Part shown: one piece after another, positions 18,812 through 28,133 of the stretch | How positions within the stretch are numbered: the stretch's first letter is position 1 | Layout: each line of letters opens with the position of its first letter | Source: Candidatus Tisiphia endosymbiont of Beris chalybata | GTDB taxonomy: Bacteria > Pseudomonadota > Alphaproteobacteria > Rickettsiales > Rickettsiaceae | Direction of reading: 5' to 3' | Assembly: GCF_964026555.1 (NCBI RefSeq) | Contig: NZ_OZ032159.1 | Coordinates: 1,537,457 to 1,601,456, forward strand | DNA: 64,000 nt | Notes under the pieces: generated by a model | Told to the model about the DNA's origin: nothing | What the model saw: only the letters and a program-made list of their open reading frames with translations | Databases searched by the model: none | Made by a program: the position numbers and the translations under genes

Positions 18812-20143
18812 GTGAATAAGATTTCTTTTGTAGGATCGCCTAAAATGTCATATCAATTAATCTCCATATTAGTAGCTATAATTCCAGCGTTAGGTTTAGT
18901 TTCTGGCTTTTCTGTGGCAGTAACAGTACCTATTTTTTTACTATTAACATTGTATGCACTGCAAGGTAAGCTATTTATTAACTTGCAGCCGGTAGCGATA
19001 AAAAATAATTTATTATCCAAGTGGAAATTGGAGTTAATGTTTGGGCTCTGGAGTTTGGTTACTATTTTTTTTTCGCCAAACTCTCTGGGTTCTTTAGGGA
19101 TATATATTCAAATTTCTTTAATTATATTAATAGGATTTATAGTCAATAGTAATATTGACACACTAGCTATAAATCACTTTACTGTTAGTAGATATTTTGT
19201 AATTGGTATGCTAGCTGCAGTGAGTATATTTGTTATAGAATATTTTTCTTATGGTATGATAACCAGAGGATTTCGGGTTATTTTTCAGCCAAAAACCTCC
19301 GGACATTTCTTTCTATTTACCCTAGATCGTGGCTGTTCTTTACTATCAGTGTTTTCTTGGATAGTAATTGGTATATTCATACAATATCGTAAGTATTTTT
19401 TAGCTTTAATATATTACCTACTAATTGTTTATTTATTATCCATTTCTGATAGTCTTGCCAGCTTTTTAGCTTTCATAATAGGGGGGGGAGTATTGTTAAG
19501 CAGCAGATTATTGTTCCTGCGATCTTTACAATCGGTTTTTCTGAAGTTATTTACAATAGCGTTAATAACCGGCTCAATCTGTATGCCTATTATTTCTTAT
19601 AAAATAGCGCCATATGAAGCTGCAAATCACTACGCTAATTTTTTACCAGATTCTGCAAAACATCGTCTTTTCATCTGGAATTTTGTAGCTAACAAAATTG
19701 TCGAAAAACCAATTATAGGTCATGGGTTTTCGTCTTCAAGATATTATTCCCAATATTATCATACTAATAACAACAAGATAATTACTTATAATCAGTGGTC
19801 ATTTTCCCTATTTCCTCTACATCCACATAACAACATAATGCAAATTCTTTTTGAAACAGGAATAATAGGGTTCTTACTATTCCTATCATTATTAGTAAAA
19901 TATCTTAAACAAATTGGTAATTTAGTTATATCATCTATTGATAAGGATAATTTTTCTCAAACAAACTCTAAAATGTTAAACTATACCTCTATTTGTTACG
20001 CAGCTTTTATAAATTATTATATAATTGGGATGATTTCTTTTAATATATGGCAAACATGGTGGGTTTGTACTGCCTTTGGAGCAATGATTTTACTACAATT
20101 GCTTGTACGGTATAGCCAAAGTGATTTAGCTGGTGATACTTGA
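18812..20143 (+). CDS. O-antigen ligase/polymerase-like membrane protein
   Basis: A 443-residue polytopic inner-membrane protein with about 10-12 hydrophobic segments. The periplasmic loop near residues 300-345 holds GHGFSSSRYYSQYY and then HPHNNIMQILFETGIIGFLLF, the Wzy_C pattern of WaaL-type ligases. WaaL joins O-antigen to lipid A-core on the periplasmic face. The GTG start (18812) is preceded by AGGATAATATAA; an ATG 11 codons in is the alternative. Polymerase versus ligase cannot be told apart here. Confidence 0.85.
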   Translation: MNKISFVGSPKMSYQLISILVAIIPALGLVSGFSVAVTVPIFLLLTLYALQGKLFINLQPVAIKNNLLSKWKLELMFGLWSLVTIFFSPNSLGSLGIYIQISLIILIGFIVNSNIDTLAINHFTVSRYFVIGMLAAVSIFVIEYFSYGMITRGFRVIFQPKTSGHFFLFTLDRGCSLLSVFSWIVIGIFIQYRKYFLALIYYLLIVYLLSISDSLASFLAFIIGGGVLLSSRLLFLRSLQSVFLKLFTIALITGSICMPIISYKIAPYEAANHYANFLPDSAKHRLFIWNFVANKIVEKPIIGHGFSSSRYYSQYYHTNNNKIITYNQWSFSLFPLHPHNNIMQILFETGIIGFLLFLSLLVKYLKQIGNLVISSIDKDNFSQTNSKMLNYTSICYAAFINYYIIGMISFNIWQTWWVCTAFGAMILLQLLVRYSQSDLAGDT

Positions 20144-20182
20144 ATTTAAAGGTGAGGCTGCGCAGCGTACAAGAGAATACGT

Positions 20183-20338
20183 GAGTATACTCGGTGAACT
20201 TCAAGAATTGGCGTCATCATGTCTAAAGATCTGCGATGCTCACGTACTATAGTACGCTGCGCTTCTCGACTTTGACACTCCTAGCTCTTCTTGAAGTTGA
20301 CCTTCGTATACCAACTCTTCAGTTACGAGCAGTATACA
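20183..20338. repeat. palindromic repeat, family 1, long form (inverted)
   Basis: Reads as the reverse complement of the 7791-7950 element, from GAGTATACTCGGTGAACTTC to GTTACGAGCAGTATAC. The centre ACGTACTATAGTACGCTGCG is shared. Confidence 0.85.
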
Positions 20339-20436
20339 ACCGAATCCTGTAAAATCAAGTGTCACCAGCTAAATACCGCAGGCTATATCGCCAACCCAGG
20401 AGAGTTTAGTATTTTGATGACCTTAAATTAAAGGGG

Positions 20437-20889
20437 TTATCTTTTACCTTTCCTTAGCTTATTAAACATTCGTTGCCCAAAATAGAAACTAATGATACCG
20501 GCGAATATTGCTTGATCATCTATATTCCATAAAATATCAATATATTCAATAAGGATTGTGGTATTTTTTATAGTTTTATATTGTAAATATTTTACTCCTG
20601 CATACATAATGAAAAAGCTATAGGCCAGAACGGGACGAACTGACCCATTCAAAGCGTCGACCCAGTTCACCCCGGATTTGTAGGTAGAATATAAAATATT
20701 ATTTTCAGTCACCTCTTTTGAAACATTTAGTTTTGTTAACAGCTTGCTTTGCCCCAATTTATAATTTTCAATTTGCCTATCTAAAATATTTAGCTCATGT
20801 TTTCTTTCTTTTTGTTCTTTAAAGATTTTCAAGATTTCTGGAATAATTGAACTAATGAAACCTGTTATTGACGCTAATAGTGTGATCAT
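20437..20889 (-). CDS. 3-TM holin-like protein, gene-transfer-agent type
   Basis: A 150-residue small membrane protein. It has an N-terminal hydrophobic stretch (residues 2-20), then a charged coiled region with EQKERKHELNIL, then RPVLAYSFFIMYAGVKY and a third segment near AIFAGIISFYFGQRMFNKL. The NGSVRPVLAY and FYFGQR pattern recalls the 3TM holin family used for release of gene transfer agents, for which Rickettsiales keep scattered remnant genes. No other GTA gene is in the window. Family assignment is by recollection. Confidence 0.65.
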   Translation of the reverse strand: MITLLASITGFISSIIPEILKIFKEQKERKHELNILDRQIENYKLGQSKLLTKLNVSKEVTENNILYSTYKSGVNWVDALNGSVRPVLAYSFFIMYAGVKYLQYKTIKNTTILIEYIDILWNIDDQAIFAGIISFYFGQRMFNKLRKGKR

Positions 20890-21044
20890 ACGAAACCTGC
20901 TTATATATTAATCTAGTCGTGATTTTCATTTGCGAACCATATCCTTAGAGAGCTGCGGCTCTGCGAGTGAAAATGCCTATAAATCTACTTATTACATAGA
21001 AATGTTCCTAGAACCTAATATACTGAAATTTTTCTTTACACTAA

Positions 21045-21092
21045 TAGGTTCTTATATCTACTTATAACTTATTTCTAAGATATAAGAACCTA
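21045..21092 (-). terminator. strong hairpin downstream of cyaY
   Basis: TAGGTTCTTATATCT (21045-21059) is a perfect inverse of AGATATAAGAACCTA (21078-21092). It begins 18 bp after the cyaY stop. It has no clear T-run and could also be a repeat element. Confidence 0.5.
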
Positions 21093-21109
21093 GTGGCAAG
21101 GGAGGGTTT

Positions 21110-21424
21110 TTAACAAATTTGAAGTTTTGTAAAATTAAGGTTTAGTTCTTGCCCTAAAATTAACATTAAATTATCATTAGCTTTTGTTCTCCATTGACCA
21201 TTGTCATAATAGAAATGGTAAGGGCCACTCACTGGGGAGGATAGCCAAATTTCTTTTGCCGCAGAATGTTTATTAATCACAAATATGCCTTGGCTTGTCG
21301 TGATGTTTAAAATGTCGTTTTGAAAATCAATTTCTAGAAGACATTGCTCATCCTCTACTTCAATTATATCGGCAATTAACGAGATAGTTTGTTCTGCTAA
21401 TCTTGAAAATTTACTATTATCCAT
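21110..21424 (-). CDS. cyaY: iron donor protein CyaY (frataxin)
   Basis: Binds iron and regulates Fe-S cluster assembly on IscS. With the start at 21424 (MDNSKFSRLAEQTISLI) it is 104 residues, the standard CyaY length. VINKHSAAKEIWLSSPVSGPYHF is the diagnostic strand region, and early Asp/Glu (IIEVEDEQ) supply iron ligands. The frame stays open upstream through MEEFFRNNEAEHQR, but that part is encoded by half of a family 2 palindromic element, so the native start is inside. The element lies 6 bp before the ATG and leaves no clear Shine-Dalgarno. Confidence 0.92.
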   Translation of the reverse strand: MDNSKFSRLAEQTISLIADIIEVEDEQCLLEIDFQNDILNITTSQGIFVINKHSAAKEIWLSSPVSGPYHFYYDNGQWRTKANDNLMLILGQELNLNFTKLQIC

Positions 21425-21430
21425 TCTTTG

Positions 21431-21493
21431 GTGCTCGGCTTCGTTGTTCCTAAAAAATTCCTCCATTATTTTCGACTTATACAGGAAGTCTAA
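21431..21493. repeat. half of family 2 palindrome at the cyaY 5' end
   Basis: GGCTTCGTTGTTCCTAAAAA then TTTTCGACTTATACAGGAAGTCTA matches the right portion of the 15793 element. It replaces the normal leader of cyaY. Confidence 0.65.
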
Positions 21494-21561
21494 TACAGGA
21501 GGCAAGAGTACCGATTTTAAAATATATTGGGTTATTTTGCAAGGCTAAAGGTATGGGTACT

Positions 21562-22782
21562 CAGGGCTGCCTCATATAAAAAATTATATAAGTAATATTG
21601 AATAAAAATTATTATAGTAGTGGTTACAAATAAGTGAGTGGTAACCATGAGAGAAGAAGAATTACGAGAAAGTTTTGAAGACTTTATTAATGGAATAAAT
21701 GATCATAGAGTTGATAGGAATAAGCTTCATAGTGTGGAGGAGATTTTATTTTTGACTTTAACTGCAATTATTTGTGGAGCAGAAGGTTGGCGAGATATTG
21801 AACGATTTGGCAGGTTAAAATTAGAATTTTTACGTACGGTGTTTCCATATGCTAATGGAATTCCTTCTGACGATACGTTACGACGTTTTTTTCGAGTACT
21901 TGATCCTAAAACATTCAGCACATGCTTTACCGTTTGGGCAAGTAGCTTAAAACTTCCAAGTAGCACACATATAGCTATAGATGGGAAAGTGTCTCGTCAT
22001 ACATTCGATGGTGATAAGAATCCATTACATATGGTATCAGCTTTTGCTAGTGAATGTCGAACAGTGTTAGCACAAGAGAAAGTATCTGATAAAAGTAATG
22101 AAATTACAGCAATACCTAAATTACTTGGTATTCTAGACATAAAAGGAGCTATTGTTACCATTGATGCTATGGGCTGTCAAAGAGAGATTGCCCAAGCAAT
22201 TATCGATAAAGAAGCAGATTACATATTATCATTAAAAGGTAATCAAGGAAATTTACACCAAGATATTAAGTTAGTATTTGCAGATAAAGAGTTGCTGAAT
22301 GAATTGTCAGTTGATATCAATCAAACAACTGACGGAAGTGAGCATGGACGTATTGAAGAACGGATTTATCGAGCTGTTACTATGCCACAAGAATTACAGG
22401 AGCAACATAATTGGCCGGAGCTTAAGACAATTATAGAGGTTATAAGTAAACGAGAAATAAAAGGAGTTTTATCTGAAGAAACAAGATATTACATTAGCTC
22501 TTTAGAGCAAGAAGCAGTAAAAATCGGTATGGCAATCCGATCTCATTGGGCTATTGAGAATAGTGTGCACTGGATTTTGGATGTTAGTTTTAGAGATGAT
22601 GATTCACGTATTAGAAAAGGTAATGCTCCTCAAAATATAGCTATTATTAAACACATGGCATTGAATGTATTACAGAAGGCTAAGCAAAAAAGGGATTCTA
22701 TCAAGCAGCTTAGAAAAGCAGCTGGTTGGGATAATAATCAACTACTCACTATCTTACAGTATATTTAAGTGCGGCAGCCCTG
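21562..22782 (+). mobile_element. ISAs1-family insertion sequence
   Basis: The 1,221-bp element is bounded by CAGGGCTGCC (21562) and GGCAGCCCTG (22773-22782). No target duplication is seen: the left side is cyaY upstream sequence and the right side is traG. This suggests a deletion or recombination next to the element. Confidence 0.85.
21638..22768 (+). CDS. ISAs1-family transposase
   Basis: A 376-residue DDE transposase related to H-repeat-associated proteins. It has the associated N-terminal domain (DHRVDRNKLHSVEEILFLTL, GAEGWRDIERFG), then AIDGKVSRHTF with the first Asp, VTIDAMGCQ with the second, and IENSVHWILDVSFRDDDSRIRKGNAPQN near the catalytic Glu. The frame appears intact. Starts at GTG 21638 or ATG 21647 are both possible. 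Confidence 0.92.
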   Translation: MVTMREEELRESFEDFINGINDHRVDRNKLHSVEEILFLTLTAIICGAEGWRDIERFGRLKLEFLRTVFPYANGIPSDDTLRRFFRVLDPKTFSTCFTVWASSLKLPSSTHIAIDGKVSRHTFDGDKNPLHMVSAFASECRTVLAQEKVSDKSNEITAIPKLLGILDIKGAIVTIDAMGCQREIAQAIIDKEADYILSLKGNQGNLHQDIKLVFADKELLNELSVDINQTTDGSEHGRIEERIYRAVTMPQELQEQHNWPELKTIIEVISKREIKGVLSEETRYYISSLEQEAVKIGMAIRSHWAIENSVHWILDVSFRDDDSRIRKGNAPQNIAIIKHMALNVLQKAKQKRDSIKQLRKAAGWDNNQLLTILQYI

Positions 22783-24042
22783 CAGTTTATTACTGAATCT
22801 GTTGACTCGCTGGTAACTAATTTTCGTTCCTCTCAGCTTTGGTCAGATAGTCTTCAAAGCCAGTTTATGACTGCGCAAAGTAAAATGGGGTCATTAACTA
22901 ATAGATCGAGTGAACTTAATTCTCAAGAACAAAGACAATCCGAGAGTCTGACCTTAAAATGGGCCCAAAGTGATTCAATGATTAAAGGTTTTTCATTTAG
23001 TGAAAATCAAGCGATCAAAGAATCTATTTTACAAGGGCAATCTCTTAACGAAAATTACGGTAGTAGTGAAAGAAAAGAAACCTCTACTAGTACTAATGCA
23101 AGTTTAGGGTTAAATTTAGGAGTTGTTAATGCAGGTGGAGGAGTAGGTGCTAATAATAGTAAAACTGAAGCCTATGATACATCAGCAAGCAAACAAAAAG
23201 CCTATAATGATGCTTTAGAAAAAGTAAAATCAGCTCAAAGAGATAATCGGATTAGTACTAGCAATGATGAAGTTAGATCATTAGGCCAAGATTTAATTAG
23301 TACCTGGAATGAACAACAATCAGTTAGTAGAGAAATAGCTAAAACAACGCAAACAATGCAACAATTATCCAACCAAAGAAACTATGTTGAGAGTAACTCC
23401 GCTACTATTGACCGCAACATGAATGAACCAGTTTTACAAGCAATTATTGCTCGAAATATCCCAGGAGTAACCAGCAAGGAACAAGCAGCTAGATGGGCAA
23501 GCCACCACAGTCATGAAGCTATGAACATAGCACAAGAAGTAGTTGGTATAAATAAACCATTACCCCAAAGTAATTGGAACGATAGTCACCCTCAAGTTAA
23601 AGATCTACAGTCAATTGATTCTATCATTAACAATACACCAATGACAACACAAGAGGACCTGAAAACCAACTATCTAGAATCAAATAATAGATTACAAGAG
23701 CAAGCTACTGTGACAGATAGCACAGGTGCATCAAAAGCATTAGCCGAATCAGTAAAATCTGATTTAAATAAAGGCAAAAAATTGTATAGTCAAAATGTAG
23801 ATGAAATACTTGACAATCAATTGTCCAGCTCAGAAAGAGAGAAAGCAGTAGATCTTGAAATTACGACTGTTGATATCAAGGATGATAGTAACAAATTAAA
23901 AGAGCAATTTGATCAAACCAGCAATTCAACAATTGTTAGAACTGCGGGACGAGTAGTGGATAATATGAGGTTAAATACAGATGCTATCAAAAAGCAAAAT
24001 ATTACTTTGCCTTTAAGCAATAACAAGGATAATAAAAATTAA
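22783..24042 (+). pseudogene. traG: TraG mating-pair stabilisation protein, C-terminal remnant
   Basis: The frame is open from the ISAs1 end through base 24042 (about 419 residues). The first internal ATG is at 22867. It matches the C-terminal, Ser/Gln-rich cytoplasmic part of F-type TraG: repeated SLTLKWAQSDSMIKGFSFSE, a glycine-rich LGLNLGVVNAGGGVGAN, and NRNMNEPVLQAIIARNIPG-like core. The N-terminal membrane domain is gone, cut by the ISAs1 element. This is the only F-type secretion gene left in the island. It lies 24 bp before the TPR gene. Confidence 0.78.
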
Positions 24043-24066
24043 TATTTTAAAAATAAAAAGTAATTT

Positions 24067-24840
24067 ATGAGTATGATAAAAAAGTTAGTTGTAACTATCC
24101 TGTCATTGCTATTATTTAATATAACAATTGTAACCGCCAAAGAATCTTTAAACCAAGAGGTTACTAACAAACATAGACTGCAACAAAATATCCAAGATCA
24201 GGATTTAACTAACGATTCTGATCTCACTGCTGCAAAATCCTATTATGATAAAGGAATAGCTTTTAAAAGATTTAAAAAATATCAAGATGCCATAGAAAAT
24301 TTTGACCTAGCCATTAAACATAAACATGATTATGCAGAAAGCTACTTGGAAAGAGGATGTTGTTTATTACACTTAGAAAAATATCAAAAAGCTATAGAGA
24401 ATTTTGATCTCGCTATTAAATATCAACCTAATTATGTGGAAAGCTATTTAGAAAAAGGACATGCTTTATCAGAATTAGGAAAACAACATGCAGCTATAGA
24501 AAATTATAACATAGCTATAAAATACCAACCTGATTATTCAAATGCCTATCACAACAAGGGAGTAGCTTTTGAAAGGTTAGGGCAATATCAAGAAGCTATA
24601 GAAAATTATAATTTAGCAATTAAATACCAACCTAATGATGCACCGACATATTATAACAAGGGTATATCTTTAATAAAGTTAGGAAGATACCAAGAAGCTA
24701 TAGAAAATTTTGACCTGGCTATACAATACAAACCTGAACTTACTGAAAGTTATCAAGAAAAAGGTCAAGTATTACAAAAACTTGGAAAATCTAAGGACGC
24801 TACAGAATTATTTAATAAAGCTAAATCGTTGTCAAAGTAA
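24067..24840 (+). CDS. exported TPR-repeat protein
   Basis: A 257-residue protein with a signal peptide (MSMIKKLVVTILSLLLFNITIVTA), followed by about six 34-residue TPR units from residue 55 on. Repeats carry the pattern YQEAIENFDLAIKYQP with neighbouring copies almost identical. The C-terminus ends KDATELFNKAKSLSK. It probably shares a transcript with the traG remnant. TPR proteins with signal peptides are frequent RAGE cargo and may bind other proteins in the periplasm or host. Partner unknown. Confidence 0.9.
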   Translation: MSMIKKLVVTILSLLLFNITIVTAKESLNQEVTNKHRLQQNIQDQDLTNDSDLTAAKSYYDKGIAFKRFKKYQDAIENFDLAIKHKHDYAESYLERGCCLLHLEKYQKAIENFDLAIKYQPNYVESYLEKGHALSELGKQHAAIENYNIAIKYQPDYSNAYHNKGVAFERLGQYQEAIENYNLAIKYQPNDAPTYYNKGISLIKLGRYQEAIENFDLAIQYKPELTESYQEKGQVLQKLGKSKDATELFNKAKSLSK

Positions 24841-25006
24841 ATTTTTTATCTACTAATAGATTAACCGCGCGTGTAGCCTTAAGAAAATGGCTAAAATCGC
24901 TATAATAACGCCATGTTCGACTTTTTTTTAAGATTGACAAAAGAATAGGATAGCCTAATAAGGTCATAGTTCAATTATCGAGAAAGAAGCTATGACCCTA
25001 GAAACG

Positions 25007-25897
25007 TTAATTCTGGATAAGAGAGTTATGAATATATAGATTAAAGTCAAGTTTTGTGGAAGGTTTAGTTTTTTTTAGAGAATAAGCAACTAGGGTAGAA
25101 AGAATATGAACAAAAGCATTAATAGGAGATCTATGTCTTGTATGTTCAAGATTCATTTTATTTTTTAAAAAATCAAAAACTGTTTCAATTAAGTTTCGTT
25201 TTCGAAGCAAGATTTTTTCCTTTAAATCCATTAATTTATTCGCCATATTTTTCTTAATTCCATGAATCATTTTTAAGCCTCTTTCATATAAATTTAAAAA
25301 CAAATTTTGCTTGATATATCCCTTGTCAGCGGCCATAATGCCAGTTAATCCTTTAGTTAATTGCGCTACCGGAACTCTATCATCTACATTACCATTAGTC
25401 ACTTTTAATGCCATAATTTCTCCTTGGTTATTAATTATTAAATGTAATTTAAAGCCATAAAAATATCCCATAGAGGATTTACTATGTTTGGCTAATCCTT
25501 TAAAAACTTTATTACTATAGCGTCGTTTATTGTGACAAGCTTTAATTGTTGTAGAGTCAATAAAATAAATACCTGTTTCTTGCCCAAATAATAAATGAAT
25601 CAACATATTTAAGGGCATGAATAATCGCGGCATTAAAGCAACAAATCTGTTATAGCTTAGGGCGCTAGGGAAGTCGTTCTTATGTAAATATTCGACGTAA
25701 GTTTTATAGAAAAATTTAAAGTTCTTAGCATGCGATGTATGAAACATAATTATTATTGTTAACATTTCGCTTAAACTCATATTACAAGCGCGATCTCTCT
25801 GCTTATTGGATGGTAATAATTTGCTCTTTTCATATTCAAGATAAATTTTACAAAAATCATCTATAAAACTATATAATTCTGTGATATCTTTCTTCAT
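25007..25897 (-). CDS. IS982-family transposase (element B)
   Basis: A 296-residue transposase, apparently complete. Catalytic blocks are GIYFIDSTTIKACHNKRR (first Asp), then MGYFYGFKLHLIINNQGEIM, IMAADKGYIKQNL (second Asp) and RKRNLIETVFDFLKNKMNLEHTRHRSP (Glu). The STTIKACHNKR pattern is typical of this branch. The stop codon TAA lies inside the element's terminal repeat. Decayed relatives are at 35825 and 36298-37953. Confidence 0.92.
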   Translation of the reverse strand: MKKDITELYSFIDDFCKIYLEYEKSKLLPSNKQRDRACNMSLSEMLTIIIMFHTSHAKNFKFFYKTYVEYLHKNDFPSALSYNRFVALMPRLFMPLNMLIHLLFGQETGIYFIDSTTIKACHNKRRYSNKVFKGLAKHSKSSMGYFYGFKLHLIINNQGEIMALKVTNGNVDDRVPVAQLTKGLTGIMAADKGYIKQNLFLNLYERGLKMIHGIKKNMANKLMDLKEKILLRKRNLIETVFDFLKNKMNLEHTRHRSPINAFVHILSTLVAYSLKKTKPSTKLDFNLYIHNSLIQN

Positions 25898-25966
25898 GCC
25901 TACAGTTTGTTTTTTTGTTCAAAAACTTCAATACTGTAGGTTGCCTCCCTTGGCAATCCTTATTAT

Positions 25967-27102
25967 ACGCCATGTTCGACTTTTTTTTAAGATTGACAAA
26001 AGAATAGGATAGACTAATAAGGTCATAGTTCAATTATCGAGAAAGAAGCTATGACCCTAGAAGAGTTTATCATTACTGTGTATTGTTTCATAGAAGAAAA
26101 AATGACTATCTTAACGCCATGTTCGACTTTTTTTTAGCAGGTAACTAATTTTTCGAGTTGTGTTGGCACAAGTTTTAAAGACTTTGTCAAAAATGTAGCA
26201 ATAGTATGAGCAAGTAATTTTCTAGCGATGCGAGATTGTAGATGCCAGTAACTCTTAACTCTGATAGCATTAATAGCAAAACGTTCTGTAAGCTGACCAA
26301 TAACAGTTTCAATTAAACGACGAGTAGCAGTAATCCATTTAAGGAAATTCTTGGATCTATTATCCTTCATATTCTTTTTTAAAGGTGTTTGTAAATCAAT
26401 GTTTTTGGTGGCCAACTCATCTTTTAAATCCTGACCAAGATAGCCTTTATCGCCCAGTACCATGCCACTAATATTAGGAGACATTACTTGCAGAGCTTCA
26501 CGTTCAGACCCATTAGCAGGAGTTATCATGAATCCAGCTATTCGACCTTCTTCATTAATTAATACGTGTCCTAGAAAACCGTAATAATAGCTATCTTTCG
26601 AAGCGCAGTACCCATAGTCAGCGTATTCCTTAAAACATCGCCCTCTCGTTGCTCGGGCCAAATTTATTACAGGAATCGGTACCCCATCTATCATATGCAG
26701 ATCTGATTTGCTTGCACTCTTAAACAAGTCGGCAAGCAGCATGTTCTTAATAGATAAAAGACCGCTACATTGCTTCACATAAGACGGTCTACTCTTTAGA
26801 TTGGGAAACCATTCTTGAAAATGACGTTTAAAATATTCCCATATCTGCTTGTCTTGGTGCAAACCGATAAATTCTCCCACCACTTCCATTGTTAATGCTT
26901 CCACGTCACTTAAGCAAGGTGGAAATCCTGCTTTCCTTACTTTGATATTTTTGGTTATTATAGTCATTTTTTCTTCTATGAAACAATACACAGTAATGAT
27001 AAACTCTTCTAGGGTCATAGCTTCTTTCTCGATAATTGAACTATGACCTTATTAGGCTATCCTATTCTTTTGTCAATCTTAAAAAAAAGTCGAACATGGC
27101 GT
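25967..27102. mobile_element. composite of an IS-A end fragment and a full inverted IS-A copy
   Basis: A 143-bp left-end fragment of IS-A (25967-26109), a 4-bp CTTA, then a complete reverse IS-A (26114-27102). The whole block is flanked by TTATTAT (25960-25966 and 27103-27109), so it appears to have entered IS-B as a unit. Confidence 0.8.
26134..27018 (-). CDS. IS982-family transposase (element A, inner copy)
   Basis: A 294-residue DDE enzyme starting [19 protein letters not shown]. Shows [49 protein letters not shown] and [17 protein letters not shown], in IS982 order. Identical protein to the copies at 39681, 45498 and 56907. Four copies with the same frame indicate recent activity. Confidence 0.92.
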   Translation of the reverse strand: MTLEEFIITVYCFIEEKMTIITKNIKVRKAGFPPCLSDVEALTMEVVGEFIGLHQDKQIWEYFKRHFQEWFPNLKSRPSYVKQCSGLLSIKNMLLADLFKSASKSDLHMIDGVPIPVINLARATRGRCFKEYADYGYCASKDSYYYGFLGHVLINEEGRIAGFMITPANGSEREALQVMSPNISGMVLGDKGYLGQDLKDELATKNIDLQTPLKKNMKDNRSKNFLKWITATRRLIETVIGQLTERFAINAIRVKSYWHLQSRIARKLLAHTIATFLTKSLKLVPTQLEKLVTC

Positions 27103-27153
27103 TTATTATCTATTATCCTCCCATATTCCCCTTATCCAGAATTAACGTTAGAA

Positions 27154-28026
27154 GAGTTTATCATTACTGTGTATTGTTTCATAGAAGAAAAAATGACTAT
27201 AATAACCAAAAATATCAAAGTAAGGAAAGCAGGATTTCCACCTTGCTTAAGTGACGTGGAAGCATTAACAATGGAAGTGGTGGGAGAATTTATCGGTTTG
27301 CACCAAGACAAGCAGATATGGGAATATTTTAAACGTCATTTTCAAGAATGGTTTCCCAATCTAAAGAGTAGACCGTCTTATGTGAAGCAATGTAGCGGTC
27401 TTTTATCTATTAAGAACATGCTGCTTGCCGACTTGTTTAAGAGTGCAAGCAAATCAGATCTGCATATGATAGATGGGGTACCGATTCCTGTAATAAATTT
27501 GGCCCGAGCAACGAGAGGGCGATGTTTTAAGGAATACGCTGACTATGGGTACTGCGCTTCGAAAGATAGCTATTATTACGGTTTTCTAGGACACGTATTA
27601 ATTAATGAAGAAGGTCGAATAGCTGGATTCATGATAACTCCTGCTAATGGGTCTGAACGTGAAGCTCTGCAAGTAATGTCTCCTAATATTAGTGGCATGG
27701 TACTGGGCGATAAAGGCTATCTTGGTCAGGATTTAAAAGATGAGTTGGCCACCAAAAACATTGATTTACAAACACCTTTAAAAAAGAATATGAAGGATAA
27801 TAGATCCAAGAATTTCCTTAAATGGATTACTGCTACTCGTCGTTTAATTGAAACTGTTATTGGTCAGCTTACAGAACGTTTTGCTATTAATGCTATCAGA
27901 GTTAAGAGTTACTGGCATCTACAATCTCGCATCGCTAGAAAATTACTTGCTCATACTATTGCTACATTTTTGACAAAGTCTTTAAAACTTGTGCCAACAC
28001 AACTCGAAAAATTAGTTACCTGCTAA
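27154..28026 (+). pseudogene. IS982 transposase (element A, outer copy), 5' codons split off
   Basis: The coding frame from GAGTTTATCATTACTG onward is the element A transposase minus its first codons, which lie at 24992-25003. A longer open frame from 27043 reads through IS-B ends and is an artefact. It would be functional only if IS-B excised precisely. Confidence 0.85.
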
Positions 28027-28046
28027 AAAAAAGTCGAACATGGCGT

Positions 28047-28133
28047 TAAGATAGTGAGTAGTTGATTATTATCCCAACCAGCTGCTTTTCTAAGCTGCTT
28101 GATAGAATCCCTTTTTTGCTTAGCCTTCTGTAA
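28047..28133 (-). mobile_element. fragment of a second ISAs1 element, inverted
   Basis: The bases are the reverse complement of the 3' part of the ISAs1 transposase gene (matching about 22668-22756). It is cut on the left by IS-A and on the right by IS630. Confidence 0.85.

Larger units (their letters stand above)
25004..27148 (-). mobile_element. IS982-family element B, itself split by an inner composite
   Basis: Perfect 18-bp terminal repeats ACGTTAATTCTGGATAAG at 25004 and, inverted, at 27131-27148. Removing the inner composite and one TTATTAT duplication gives about 1,002 bp, a normal IS982 size. Confidence 0.87.
24908..28046 (+). mobile_element. IS982-family element A, outer copy, split by nested insertions
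   Basis: The left piece 24908-25003 and the right piece 27154-28046 add to 989 bp, exactly the length of the intact copies at 26114, 39661, 45478 and 56823. The split is an IS-B insertion with a TAGAA duplication at 24999-25003 and 27149-27153. The terminal repeat is ACGCCATGTTCGAC. The outer flanks (TATAATA left, TAAGATA right) do not match, which points to earlier recombination. Confidence 0.88.

Noticed and set aside
27043..27153. Long N-terminal extension of the outer IS-A transposase
   Set aside because: These codons run through the ends of nested IS-A and IS-B and are not part of the 989-bp element.
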